From: CBDEFX01 sp965237635
Lineage (GTDB): Bacteria > Chloroflexota > Dehalococcoidia > Lucifugimonadales > CAUZJF01
Direction: 5' to 3'
Assembly (NCBI GenBank): GCA_965237635.1
Contig: CBDEFX010000002.1
Span: 806,001 to 870,000, forward strand
DNA: 64,000 nt
Shown: positions 1 through 8,040 of the stretch, piece by piece
How positions within the stretch are numbered: the first letter of the stretch is position 1
Layout: every line of letters begins with the position of its first letter
Made by a program: the position numbers and the translations under genes
Notes under the pieces: generated by a model
What the model was told of the DNA's origin: nothing
Databases searched by the model: none
What the model saw: only the letters and a program-made list of their open reading frames with translations

Positions 1-823
1 ACCAACAGTTACTACAGATGTTAACATCGTCTTGGTCTGGGAAACTTGCCATCTGATCGCACCTTATACAATGGTCGTATTCATCACCGCTCAGACCACA
101 GGAAAAGCAGACCCATCTTCCGTCACCATCATTGTTGTAGAAGACGAGGGTAAAGGTTGATTCCTCGCCACATTCTGGGCAATCTTCGATAAAAAGGGTA
201 TCTGCATTCCTTTCAGCCAGTTCTTGTGGATCAGCTTTACATCTGCAAAAGGCGCAGGCTACATCGCCTCCGTTAGCAATTAGTGCTTCTTGCCAACACT
301 CAGTACATTCCCAGATATCTTCGTAATCTTTCAAACCCTGTGAAATACTAGCCATACGATCGTCTACAAATTCTTGAAGAACGGCAAGGTTTCTGTGAAT
401 CTCTCCTACCTTGCTCTCTACGTCGCCGGATACTATACTTTCCTGCTCACAGAACTGGACGCACAAATTCATCGACTTAGCTACTAATGACTTTGCTTGT
501 GCTGGATCCAGTATCGCTGTGAAGTGAGTAAGCCGGCTCCTCAGCTTACGAAGGCCCTCTAAATGAGGTTTGAACACCTGGTCGATAGGTATTCCGACAA
601 TTTCTTCCAAGCGGGCAGTGGCCTTCGGGAAATCTACCGATATAAAATTCCCTTTTGAAAGTACTTTATAGTTGGCCTTGTCTATGTCAGAAAAAATTAG
701 CGACCAATGCTCTCTCGCCAGCCTGGCTTTAATCAACAATTCGAGCCCGTTAGCAGAGTTTAATACCGCTTCTTTCAGGCTCCTAGGGCCTTCATCGCGG
801 CGCACAGATTCAGCAGCGCTCAA
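1..823 (-). CDS. HEPN-like protein with C-terminal zinc ribbons (partial, runs off the left edge)
   Basis: I translated this frame by hand on the minus strand; it stays open from about 823 to the window edge. The N-terminal part is helical and contains ARLAREHWSLIF and, at 524-541, RSRLTH. That is an R-x4-H motif in the position expected for HEPN ribonuclease/toxin domains. The C-terminal part is rich in paired cysteines (CTEC, CAFCRC, CPEC, CFSC, CIRC, CSNC), which reads as several zinc ribbons. HEPN proteins are often RNases in defence or toxin systems; activity here is inference. The start is uncertain: TTG at 823 is used because an in-frame TGA lies just upstream. With IS1380 copy 1 removed, the gene is divergent from the S8 protease gene at 2691. 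Confidence 0.6.
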   Translation of the reverse strand, partial: MSAAESVRRDEGPRSLKEAVLNSANGLELLIKARLAREHWSLIFSDIDKANYKVLSKGNFISVDFPKATARLEEIVGIPIDQVFKPHLEGLRKLRSRLTHFTAILDPAQAKSLVAKSMNLCVQFCEQESIVSGDVESKVGEIHRNLAVLQEFVDDRMASISQGLKDYEDIWECTECWQEALIANGGDVACAFCRCKADPQELAERNADTLFIEDCPECGEESTFTLVFYNNDGDGRWVCFSCGLSGDEYDHCIRCDQMASFPDQDDVNICSNCW

Positions 824-959
824 TAAGAAAGCTTCGTGGGGTCGCTGTCAGGCGGCCAACTTGAACCGCAATACGAAGGTTTTTGATTTTGTCCAGTTTG
901 GTGGTCGATCGCCAACCACATCCCGTTGAGCGGATGGCGGCGGAACCGACAGCGCCTTA

Positions 960-2680
960 GCCCGAATCCACCGAAGGACACCGATGGACGGCGTGAGGAA
1001 AGCGGAAGGGGGGTGAGGGAGCTACAGGGGAAATAGTCTGGGTTCCATTTGGGGTAGGGAGGTCGGCGGACGGTCTTCATCGCCGCACAGGGGCCCCTAT
1101 GGCCGTCTGCGGGAGCTGCGATGCGCGGGATGGCGAGAGAATACGCAGCAGGGAACTCTCTCGGACCGGGCTGGCACGAGTCTGCGGGGATCTTCGGTTG
1201 TCCGGTGGGTGGGTCGGTCGCCGACGGTGCCGTCAGGCCGGGAGTGGAATGGCTCGCAGCCGGGCCAAGGCGCGGCTGAACTTCTCAGCCCAAGGCCAGC
1301 GATCCGGAAGATGCAGGGTCAACCGGCGTGCCGAGCGGGTGAGCCGTCCGGCCAGGGAGAAGAACCGCCGCCGGAGGGTCTTGGTGGTGGCTATCCGCTC
1401 TCCCAGACCGATCCGCGCCGTCCAGCGGGCCAGGTTGTGGGCCATCGTCTGGACGGCCAGCCAGGCGCCGTTGGCGGCGAAGCGGCCCGAGGGGAGACGG
1501 TTCAGCCCGACGCCGTACTTGAGGTCGCGTATGGCATTCTCGATCTCGGCGTGGCGGCGATGGTCAGCCTCCAGTTCGAGCAACTCCCCGTCCCGGTCGG
1601 TGATGAAGCCATGATAGCTGTATTTGGCGAAGAGGGCCAGTTGGGAACCGGGCGTCGGCTTCACCCGCCGGACGATGAGCCGTACCGGCGCGGCGTCCGC
1701 CTCGGCCTGGAAGGGGGTGCAGGTGGTCTCGGCCACATCGGCGGCACCGTCCATCCAGTAAGGAATCGGCGTCCAGGCATCTTCGGGTATCGCCTCGATG
1801 AGATTGTGCAGGCTTTTGTGCTGGCGGATGGTGATGGAGAAGCGGACATCCATCTTGCGGCAGACGGATACCACGCCATGAGTGTAGAACCCGCTGTCGG
1901 CCCGTAGCGTGAGTCGTCCGTCGGCCCCGGCGTAGCGCACCCGTCCCACCGTCTCCCGCAGGAAGTGGGCGGCGCCGCGGGCGGTGTTGGCCCGGCCCTC
2001 GCGCAGCCGGGACATCAGCACGTCTCCGGTGCCGGCGGCGATGGCCGGCAGCGGGTGGTAGCCCCGCTTGCCGGTATAGCCGTGGTGGCGGGCGCCCTCC
2101 TTGGCCAGTCCGTAGGTCTCGCAGATGGTGGAGTCCAGGTCAATGGTCAGGGGCCCGTCGCCGGGTCCCGCCCCGGCCTGCCAAGCCCGGGCCAGCAACT
2201 CGCGGCTCACCCGGTCGAGTTGACGGACGTGGCCCCACCGGAAGCTGCGCAGGAAGGTGCCCAGGGTGGATGGCGCCTTGACCGTGCCGCCCAGGGTGCA
2301 GGCCGTCCCCCCGGTGCGCAACACATCGGCGTCGTCAATGCAGTCGCCCCCAGCCAGCGCAGACGCCACCAGCGTCATCATCTTGTCGCTCGTGTTCGCC
2401 CGCCCCGGGGCATCGCCCAGGTCGAGGCGCTGCCGGACGAGTTCGGGCAGGCCGAGGTGCCGCGCCAGGGTGGCCGGAAGGAGCAGCCCGGCATTGGCCA
2501 CCAAGCGGCGGTCGTCGAAGGTGATTTGGATCCGGTCGGGGTGGTTGCGTGGCAGCATCTACTGGGTGCTCCTTTTCCGGGGCCGTTTTTTTGCTACAAA
2601 ACCATTATCCTAGAAGCACAGGAGCACCTTCTTGCCGCCTCAGGACGCTAACCCGACGCCCTCCTTCGGTGGATTCGGGT
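960..2680 (-). mobile_element. IS1380-family insertion sequence, copy 1
   Basis: A 1721-bp element bounded by inverted ends (CCCGAATCCACCGAAGGA at 961 and its complement ending at 2679). It carries one transposase gene on the minus strand. The flanks repeat TTA (957-959 and 2681-2683), read as a 3-bp target duplication. Four further near-identical copies lie at 12559, 22931, 32183 and 60861. It separates the divergent HEPN-like and S8 protease genes. Confidence 0.93.
1233..2558 (-). CDS. IS1380-family transposase (DDE type), copy 1
   Basis: 441 aa and full length, starting MLPRNHPDRIQITFDD at an ATG about 120 bp inside the element end. The acidic residues in TIDLDSTICETYG and LRADSGFYTHG, and the later glutamate in HAEIENAIRDLKYG, fit a DDE catalytic set. 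Family membership comes from the overall pattern of IS1380 transposases. Long frames on the opposite strand of this gene recur in every copy and are GC-driven shadows. Confidence 0.93.
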   Translation of the reverse strand: MLPRNHPDRIQITFDDRRLVANAGLLLPATLARHLGLPELVRQRLDLGDAPGRANTSDKMMTLVASALAGGDCIDDADVLRTGGTACTLGGTVKAPSTLGTFLRSFRWGHVRQLDRVSRELLARAWQAGAGPGDGPLTIDLDSTICETYGLAKEGARHHGYTGKRGYHPLPAIAAGTGDVLMSRLREGRANTARGAAHFLRETVGRVRYAGADGRLTLRADSGFYTHGVVSVCRKMDVRFSITIRQHKSLHNLIEAIPEDAWTPIPYWMDGAADVAETTCTPFQAEADAAPVRLIVRRVKPTPGSQLALFAKYSYHGFITDRDGELLELEADHRRHAEIENAIRDLKYGVGLNRLPSGRFAANGAWLAVQTMAHNLARWTARIGLGERIATTKTLRRRFFSLAGRLTRSARRLTLHLPDRWPWAEKFSRALARLRAIPLPA

Positions 2681-2690
2681 TTAGGACCCC

Positions 2691-3926
2691 TTGATTACGC
2701 CAAGCCTGTTTCTTGTCAAGGTGGAAGCAAATCAGAGTCTCTTGGACGAGCTTCTACAACTCGACGTGGTTTCCCTGGTAGACCTTCCCCCGAATCCGCC
2801 GCCGGAGGACTCCTTCGACTTGCAGTCCCGGGTTCTGCCGCCAGACCCCTTACCGCCGGTTCCGGCGAACGGTCCGCTGGCCTGCATTGTGGACTCGGGC
2901 GTCACCGCCGGTCACCCCTTGCTGAGAGGGGTAGTAGTTGCGGCAGAGGATTTCGATTCCGGCGAAGCCACACCGGTAGACCTGAACCGCCATGGCACTC
3001 AGGTTGGAGGGCTTGTCGTATATGGTGACATCGCTCGCCGATTGCCGGGGAACGAATGGCTGCCCCAGGTCAACCTCTACTCGGCCAAGGTAATGCGGAA
3101 TGAGTTGAACCCGCTTGATCCAACATCGCCAGACACCGAATTCCCCGCCGAAGAGCGCGTCGAGGAGCAACTCAAGCGGGCGATAGAGTATTTCCACAGT
3201 GAGTATGGTTGCCGCGTCTTCAACCTTTCGATAGGGCACGGAGACAGGCTTTACGCAGGAGGACGACAGCTGCCCTGGGCAGAGTTGCTCGATGAACTGG
3301 CTAAAACGCTGGATATTGTCATTGTCGTCTCAGCCGGAAACGTGCCCGACCCGGCCATACCGACGTCTGTCAACTCAGCTCAGTTCAAGGAGCAGGTGGC
3401 CGGGTCCCTGAAGCAGCCCCAACACAGGCTGATAGATCCCGCCACTTCTGCACTCAGTCTTACGGTGGGTTCCGTCGCCCGCCGGGGAGACCCTAGCATG
3501 TTTGCTCTGGGCACCCAGCTTGCAGCCTCGGCCAAGGGATGTCCATCCCCGTTCACTAGATGCGGGCCTGGTGTTGCTGGCGCCATCAAACCGGAGGTGG
3601 TGGCATCCGGCGGAAACTTTGCACTCGACTCGATTATGGGGGCCCCCAGCTGGAGAAGGAACGATCTCCAGCTCGGTGAGCCGACACTCAATCGGGACTT
3701 CGCTACTGGACGCCTGCTCCGTGCCGTTTGCGGTACGAGCTTCGCGGCCGCGCAGGTGACTCATATCGCCGCGCGCATGGAAGCGGCTCTAAGGCATGAA
3801 TTCCAGACGGCGCCGAGTCAAAACCTCGTGCGTGCGCTCTTGGTGAGCTCAGCTCGTCCACACGACAACGTCAACAGCTACGTTGACAAGGGCGTGATTA
3901 GGTTCCGGCTGGTGATGCAACCTTGA
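2691..3926 (+). pseudogene. S8 (subtilisin-like) serine peptidase, probably shortened
   Basis: The catalytic triad is visible in order: Asp in CIVDSGVTAGHP, His in NRHGTQVGG and Ser in CGTSFAAAQ. The N-terminal LFLVKVEANQSLLDELL and proline-rich linker look like the middle of a longer subtilase family (often paired with an AAA ATPase in accessory islands), so the protein seems 5'-shortened. The first start in frame is TTG 2691; an in-frame TAG lies at 2682-2684, straddling the right edge of IS1380 copy 1. The 3' end was hit by a MITE at 3925, but with the MITE removed the frame still stops at the same codon (TAG). No AAA ATPase partner is present. It could still be expressed, so pseudogene status is an inference. 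Confidence 0.7.
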
Positions 3927-4085
3927 TTCTCTCGTAAAAAGTCTGTGCAGGTCGAATTAGAACAACCGTACCCTTGCCTGGGTACAATATACAGTCTCTG
4001 TTCCGTGTCCTACCCCAACATACGGTAGCGCTCACATGTGCTAAAGCGCTGGAACTTCCTCAAAACGGGTTTTTACGAGGGAATC
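3925..4085. mobile_element. 161-bp MITE with IS1182-type ends, copy 1
   Basis: The ends GATTCTCTCGTAAAAA and TTTTTACGAGGGAATC match the ends of the IS1182-family element at 8041-10022. It has no coding capacity. The flanks repeat AACCTT (3919-3924 and 4086-4091), a 6-bp target duplication like the ATGATT one around the full element. A second 161-bp copy lies at 39278. The interior holds a small inverted repeat, GTACCC-6 nt-GGGTAC. Confidence 0.88.
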
Positions 4086-4136
4086 AACCTTAGGGTTGTG
4101 ATTATCGGTTGACATGGCACATTGAGGAAGGCTGAC

Positions 4137-4826
4137 ATGACCACTGAAGCGCTGACTCTTATGGGGCGGGGACTGAAGCAGAGCTTTGGCGAGCGGAGTG
4201 TCCTACACGGAGTAGACTTGGAGCTCTATCGTGGTGAGGTCCTCGCGGTTGTGGGAGTGAGTGGGTTGGGGAAGTCGACTCTGCTCTACGCCTTGGCTGG
4301 CCTCCGACAACCGGAGGGAGGCACCGTCGACTGGGGCAACCGGTCCGATATCTGGAAGCTGCGCGAGCCGGAGATCACTCTGGTCCGTCGAGCGACGTGC
4401 GGTTTCGTCTTCCAGTTCCCGGCGTTTCTGGACGACCTCACAGTCGGCGCCAATGTTGCGGTGCCGCTCGTCGTGTCTGAGACCAAGCCTCGTGAAGCCC
4501 AGGGTCGGGCCCACGAGTTGCTCGAACGGTTCGGGCTTGGCCCTCTGGCGAAGGAGTATCCGTCAACGCTCTCAGGCGGAGAGTTGCAGCGTGCGTCGAT
4601 AGCCCGGGCGTTGACGATGAATCCGAGTATCGTATTCTGCGATGAGCCGACCGGCGCCCTAGACGAGGAGAACTCCGCCCTCGTGGTCAGTGAACTGCGA
4701 CGAATCGCCGGAGAGTTCGGGGTCGGTGTCTTGATCGTTACCCACGATCCCTCGGTGTGGGGCAAGTGTGGCCGCGTGCTCCGTTTGGATGAGGGCAGAC
4801 TGGTAGAAGAGTGTACGGCAACATGA
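4137..4826 (+). CDS. ABC exporter ATP-binding protein (MacB/LolD type)
   Basis: 229 aa. Walker A GVSGLGKST, signature LSGGELQRASIARAL, Walker B IVFCDEPTGALDEE and switch histidine LIVTHD are all present. It should power the FtsX-like permease encoded next door, probably exporting a peptide or lipid-linked substrate or acting on envelope proteins; the substrate is unknown. ATG 4137 is chosen because GAGGAAGG lies 7 nt upstream; a longer frame from TTG 4122 has no such site. Its stop overlaps the next ATG as ATGA. It lies just right of MITE copy 1, so the MITE may influence its promoter. Confidence 0.88.
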   Translation: MTTEALTLMGRGLKQSFGERSVLHGVDLELYRGEVLAVVGVSGLGKSTLLYALAGLRQPEGGTVDWGNRSDIWKLREPEITLVRRATCGFVFQFPAFLDDLTVGANVAVPLVVSETKPREAQGRAHELLERFGLGPLAKEYPSTLSGGELQRASIARALTMNPSIVFCDEPTGALDEENSALVVSELRRIAGEFGVGVLIVTHDPSVWGKCGRVLRLDEGRLVEECTAT

Positions 4827-6874
4827 GGATCTTCTTCAGGCTGCTCTGGCCCCGGTCGTGGCGGTCGCTCTCCTCATGGATCCCGCTGATAGCGGTCGGC
4901 GCTATCTCATGTGTCGGGCTCTCGCTTGCGCTGGGAATCGGGTTTGGATTCCAGGCTCAGCAGGAGACAGCCTTGCTTCGGGACGGGACGGACGGGCCCC
5001 GCAGCGAGGCGGAACGCGCTGGCCAGGTTGAAAGGCCGCTGAGGGCAACCAGGTTGGAGGCCACCGGCTATAGACCACTGGTCTTCACGGTCTTAGCGGG
5101 CGAAACGGGTCAGCGGCTCGACCTTCCCGGTATCCCGCAGGTCGAGCAGAGCGGGACAGTCATAGCCTCTCCGGTGGTGCTCGCTCAGCTCAAAGATGAT
5201 TGGACTGGTGAGTTGGACGCGTGGCTGGGCGGCCGGACGGCTCGGGCACTTCCGAACACGGCGCTGGCCCACCCGCGTGAGATGGTGATCGTAGAGTTCA
5301 TCGACACGGTGCCGCCCGGCGCCGAGTCATCGTTCAGGCCTGTGGATTCGAGCGAGGGTTGGTCTTATCCCAGGGATTCAAGCTTCGTTGTACTGGGCAT
5401 CCTCATACTTGTGCTCCCGTCCGTGGCGTTGGCGCGAGCCGGGGCCGTCGTGCATCTCAACGCCAGGTCGCGGCGGTACGGCCTGCTGAGAACTTTGGGT
5501 ACGCCGCCTCGGCATCTGGCCGTGGTAATCATGTCCGATATGGCAGTCCCGCTGTTGGCGGGCGCTTTGCTGGGCTCGGCTGCCTACGCCGCGGTCATGT
5601 CGTCTTCGGGCTCGTTCACCCTTGCCGGGAGCTCATACTGGACGAGAGATCTGCTTCTTCCAATTGCGTACGCCGGTGTCCTACCTGTGGTCACCGCCGT
5701 GATTGGCTTGGCGAGTATCACCCTGGTTGCCCGCCGCGCCGGCCAAGACCCAGTTGGGACCTTGCGGAGGGACCGCCCCCGACGCATTTCCTACCTCACC
5801 TACCTGTCAGTGGCCTGCCTACCGGCTGCCGCCGCCGCCGTGTTCTCGGCCGGCGATGTGGACTTCACGCTGTCGGTTTGGCTAATTTCCGGCGGAATAG
5901 TCCTGGGCGTTGTCGGCCTCCTGGGGTTGACTCGACTCGTAGTCACCGTTGTCGGCCGGGGTATCGTGAAGTGGACGCGGGCGCAGGTGGCGGGATCGAG
6001 GATGTCGCGGTCAGGCGGCGATGCCTTGCTGGGGGTGTCGGCCACAGCGGTAGCGGCTTTCCTGGTCGCGTTCGTCGTCTACTCGAACTTCGACCGGCCC
6101 CCACCCGACGTCGAGACCTTCGACGTGGCGGCTCGGCTGGACGCCTACGGCTTCACCCCACTCGAGCCTGTCGCCGCCGAGGTGGCCGGTTACGACGGCG
6201 TCACCCGGGTCGTGTACAGCAGTATGGTGTACGGAGGTAGTATGTGGGTGCATACCATGACCTGCGATGGCGTGCCGGGCTCGGTCGAGTTCGACGCGCC
6301 ATGCACTGTTGGGAGCATCTACCTGCAACGCCCCGCCGAAGTGGCTGCCGTGACGGTGAACGCCGATCTAAAAGTTATGAGCGGCTACCGGAAGGTCCCC
6401 ACCGGACCGGGCAGCACCATGAAGGTACCCGTGTGGATTCCCGGTCCGGACGAGACCATCAGCGGTACCCACCCCGTCGGTGGACAGGTCACGGCGTCGT
6501 GGATTCCCGGGGAGGGCGATGACGCCGTGCTAATCGTAGATGAGCACCCCGCCTCGGCGGTGTTCGGTTTTCTTCTGGTCACCGCCGACGGCGACCGCGA
6601 CTCCATGCGTCGGGTCATACAGGGTCTGCGGAACATGCGCGAGGCCCTGTTCATAACGACGAGAACCGCACTGTCTTCCGGGATTACCCAAGACACCTTG
6701 GTCTTCTACCCCTACCTGACCGTGATGGCTACGGCGGCCGCCGGGATGGGGGCAGTCACGCTGCTGTACGCTGTGCTGCTGCTCTTCCGCCAGCGCCAGG
6801 CGGAGTTCAGGATACTCCGCTGTCAGGGGGCCACCCGGACGCTGCTGGGGGATCATCGGGTGGTCGGTGATTAG
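4823..6874 (+). pseudogene. FtsX/MacB-like ABC permease, N-terminal 5/6, cut by inversion
   Basis: Starts MRIFFRLLWPRSWRSLSSW with a membrane segment, then a periplasmic part, FtsX-type membrane segments (ARAGAVVHLNARSRRYGLLRTLG) and a second FtsX block ending ILRCQGATRTLL. The reading then runs into unrelated sequence and stops. The missing C-terminal membrane segments are found on the minus strand at 10108-10410. Joining ...ACGCTG at 6844 to the complement of 10410 restores RTLLADTTFRNTEP in frame. The gene is therefore split by an inversion, not simply truncated. It is translationally coupled (ATGA) to the ATPase. Confidence 0.82.
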
Positions 6875-7792
6875 ATCCAGCGTCCGCTTCTCCGATGGGC
6901 TGATGCCGAAGGTCGGCGCAGCCTGCACCATCCGCTCGGGACGGGGTATGGAGGCCCGCTTCCGACTCGGCGACTCGGTAAAGAGTCTTCCGCTGGTGCC
7001 GCCCTGTGAACTCACAAAATCGAGAGTGTAGTACGAGCCACTAAACACGCCCGAGGTCTGCTGTCAGACGTGGCGGTCCCGTCTTTCGAGTGTGTTCCGA
7101 GACTCCACGCCGACGTAGGAGTCTTCAAGATTCCGTTCCATGCAGAACCTCGTCGTCAGCCTCTGTTCCCAGACGCTGGGGGTCAGGACCAAGATCGTAT
7201 CAGGGCGGCGCGTATAGTCGTACTCCGCTATGGCTCTCAGACGGTCGTAGAGTGACCGCCGTCGCAGGGCCAGACCCTGACGGATCACTCCGAACGTCCG
7301 ACCGTCATGGAGGGTGATGGTGGCGTCGAAGCGGCCCCGGCGGTGGAACTCCACGTGCGAACGGAGCCCGTCGATGCCGGGGGACATCGAGGCGGTGAGG
7401 CGGTAGACGGCGGCCACCGCGTCCGTCCGGCGGATGAGCAGCGTCAGCCACTCCCTGGACATGGGGTAGGCCCGCACGAAGTCCGAGGGCGTCGCAAAGC
7501 CGAGCAGTTCCGCGGCCTCTCTGATGCCGTTAGCCGTAAGGTGATACCTCTGGCTCGAAGTCAAGTGGGCGGTGCCGTGGCTCACGCGCCCGACGATGCC
7601 GTCGGCCAGCAGGCCGGCCAGGGCTCGGTGGACCGTGGCGTGCGGCTCGCCGAGAATGAGCGCCAGCTCCACGGAATCGACGAAGGGCGTCTGGCTGAGA
7701 GCGTCGAGTAGGTGCCGGCCGTCTGTCGACATTGTCGTTGTCTGGCTTCGCGTCCCCAGTTGCTGCGGCTTCATTCCGTTCCCCGGCGGCAA
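6850..7792 (-). pseudogene. Replication-relaxation-like winged-helix protein, N-terminal part
   Basis: The protein has a winged-helix block (PFVDSVELALILGEPHATVHRALAGLL), an LTANGIREAAELLG segment and an alpha/beta block with RRPDTILVLTP, the arrangement of the Replic_Relax-type family of mobile elements. An in-frame TGA at 7064-7066 interrupts it, after which the same frame continues (FSGSYYTLDF) into the start of a second helix-turn-helix, ISPSEKRTLDLITDHPMIP, at the inversion breakpoint. The remainder of the protein is at 10411-10833. Start candidates are ATG codons in the first 25 codons; which is used is unclear. Confidence 0.6.
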
Positions 7793-8040
7793 TGGCCCAA
7801 TAGTCCATTGTGAAAGCCGAGAAAGTTGAAGGTAATGCCCTGCAAGCCATTGTTTTCAGCCCAGTTTTTGTGGTACTAGGCGGATGGATTCGACCGCCCT
7901 CTGGGATTATCTACCCTTGTTCGTTGTGGATATTCATCTGCGCAAGTGAATCACGAGATGACCCTCTGTCATGACTAGCGTGCACTTCCCGTGAAGGGGT
8001 TTTCAGACCGGATGAGGCTCAATTGAGCTTTATCATGATT
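7793..8040. other. Non-coding stretch between the split regulator gene and the IS1182 element
   Basis: I see no supported gene, RNA or strong promoter here. The last six bases (ATGATT, 8035-8040) are the left target duplication of the IS1182-family element. Confidence 0.5.

Noticed and set aside
820..956. Short frame reading NGMWLAIDHQTGQ left of IS1380 copy 1
   Set aside because: It resembles a scrap of an IS1-type transposase but is under 30 codons, too short to support a call.
1209..1907. Long open frames on the strand opposite the IS1380 transposase (232, 228 and 171 codons), repeated in all five copies
   Set aside because: They are GC-rich shadows of the transposase frame. Their translations are low-complexity Gly/Arg/Pro with no family pattern, and they repeat only because the element repeats.
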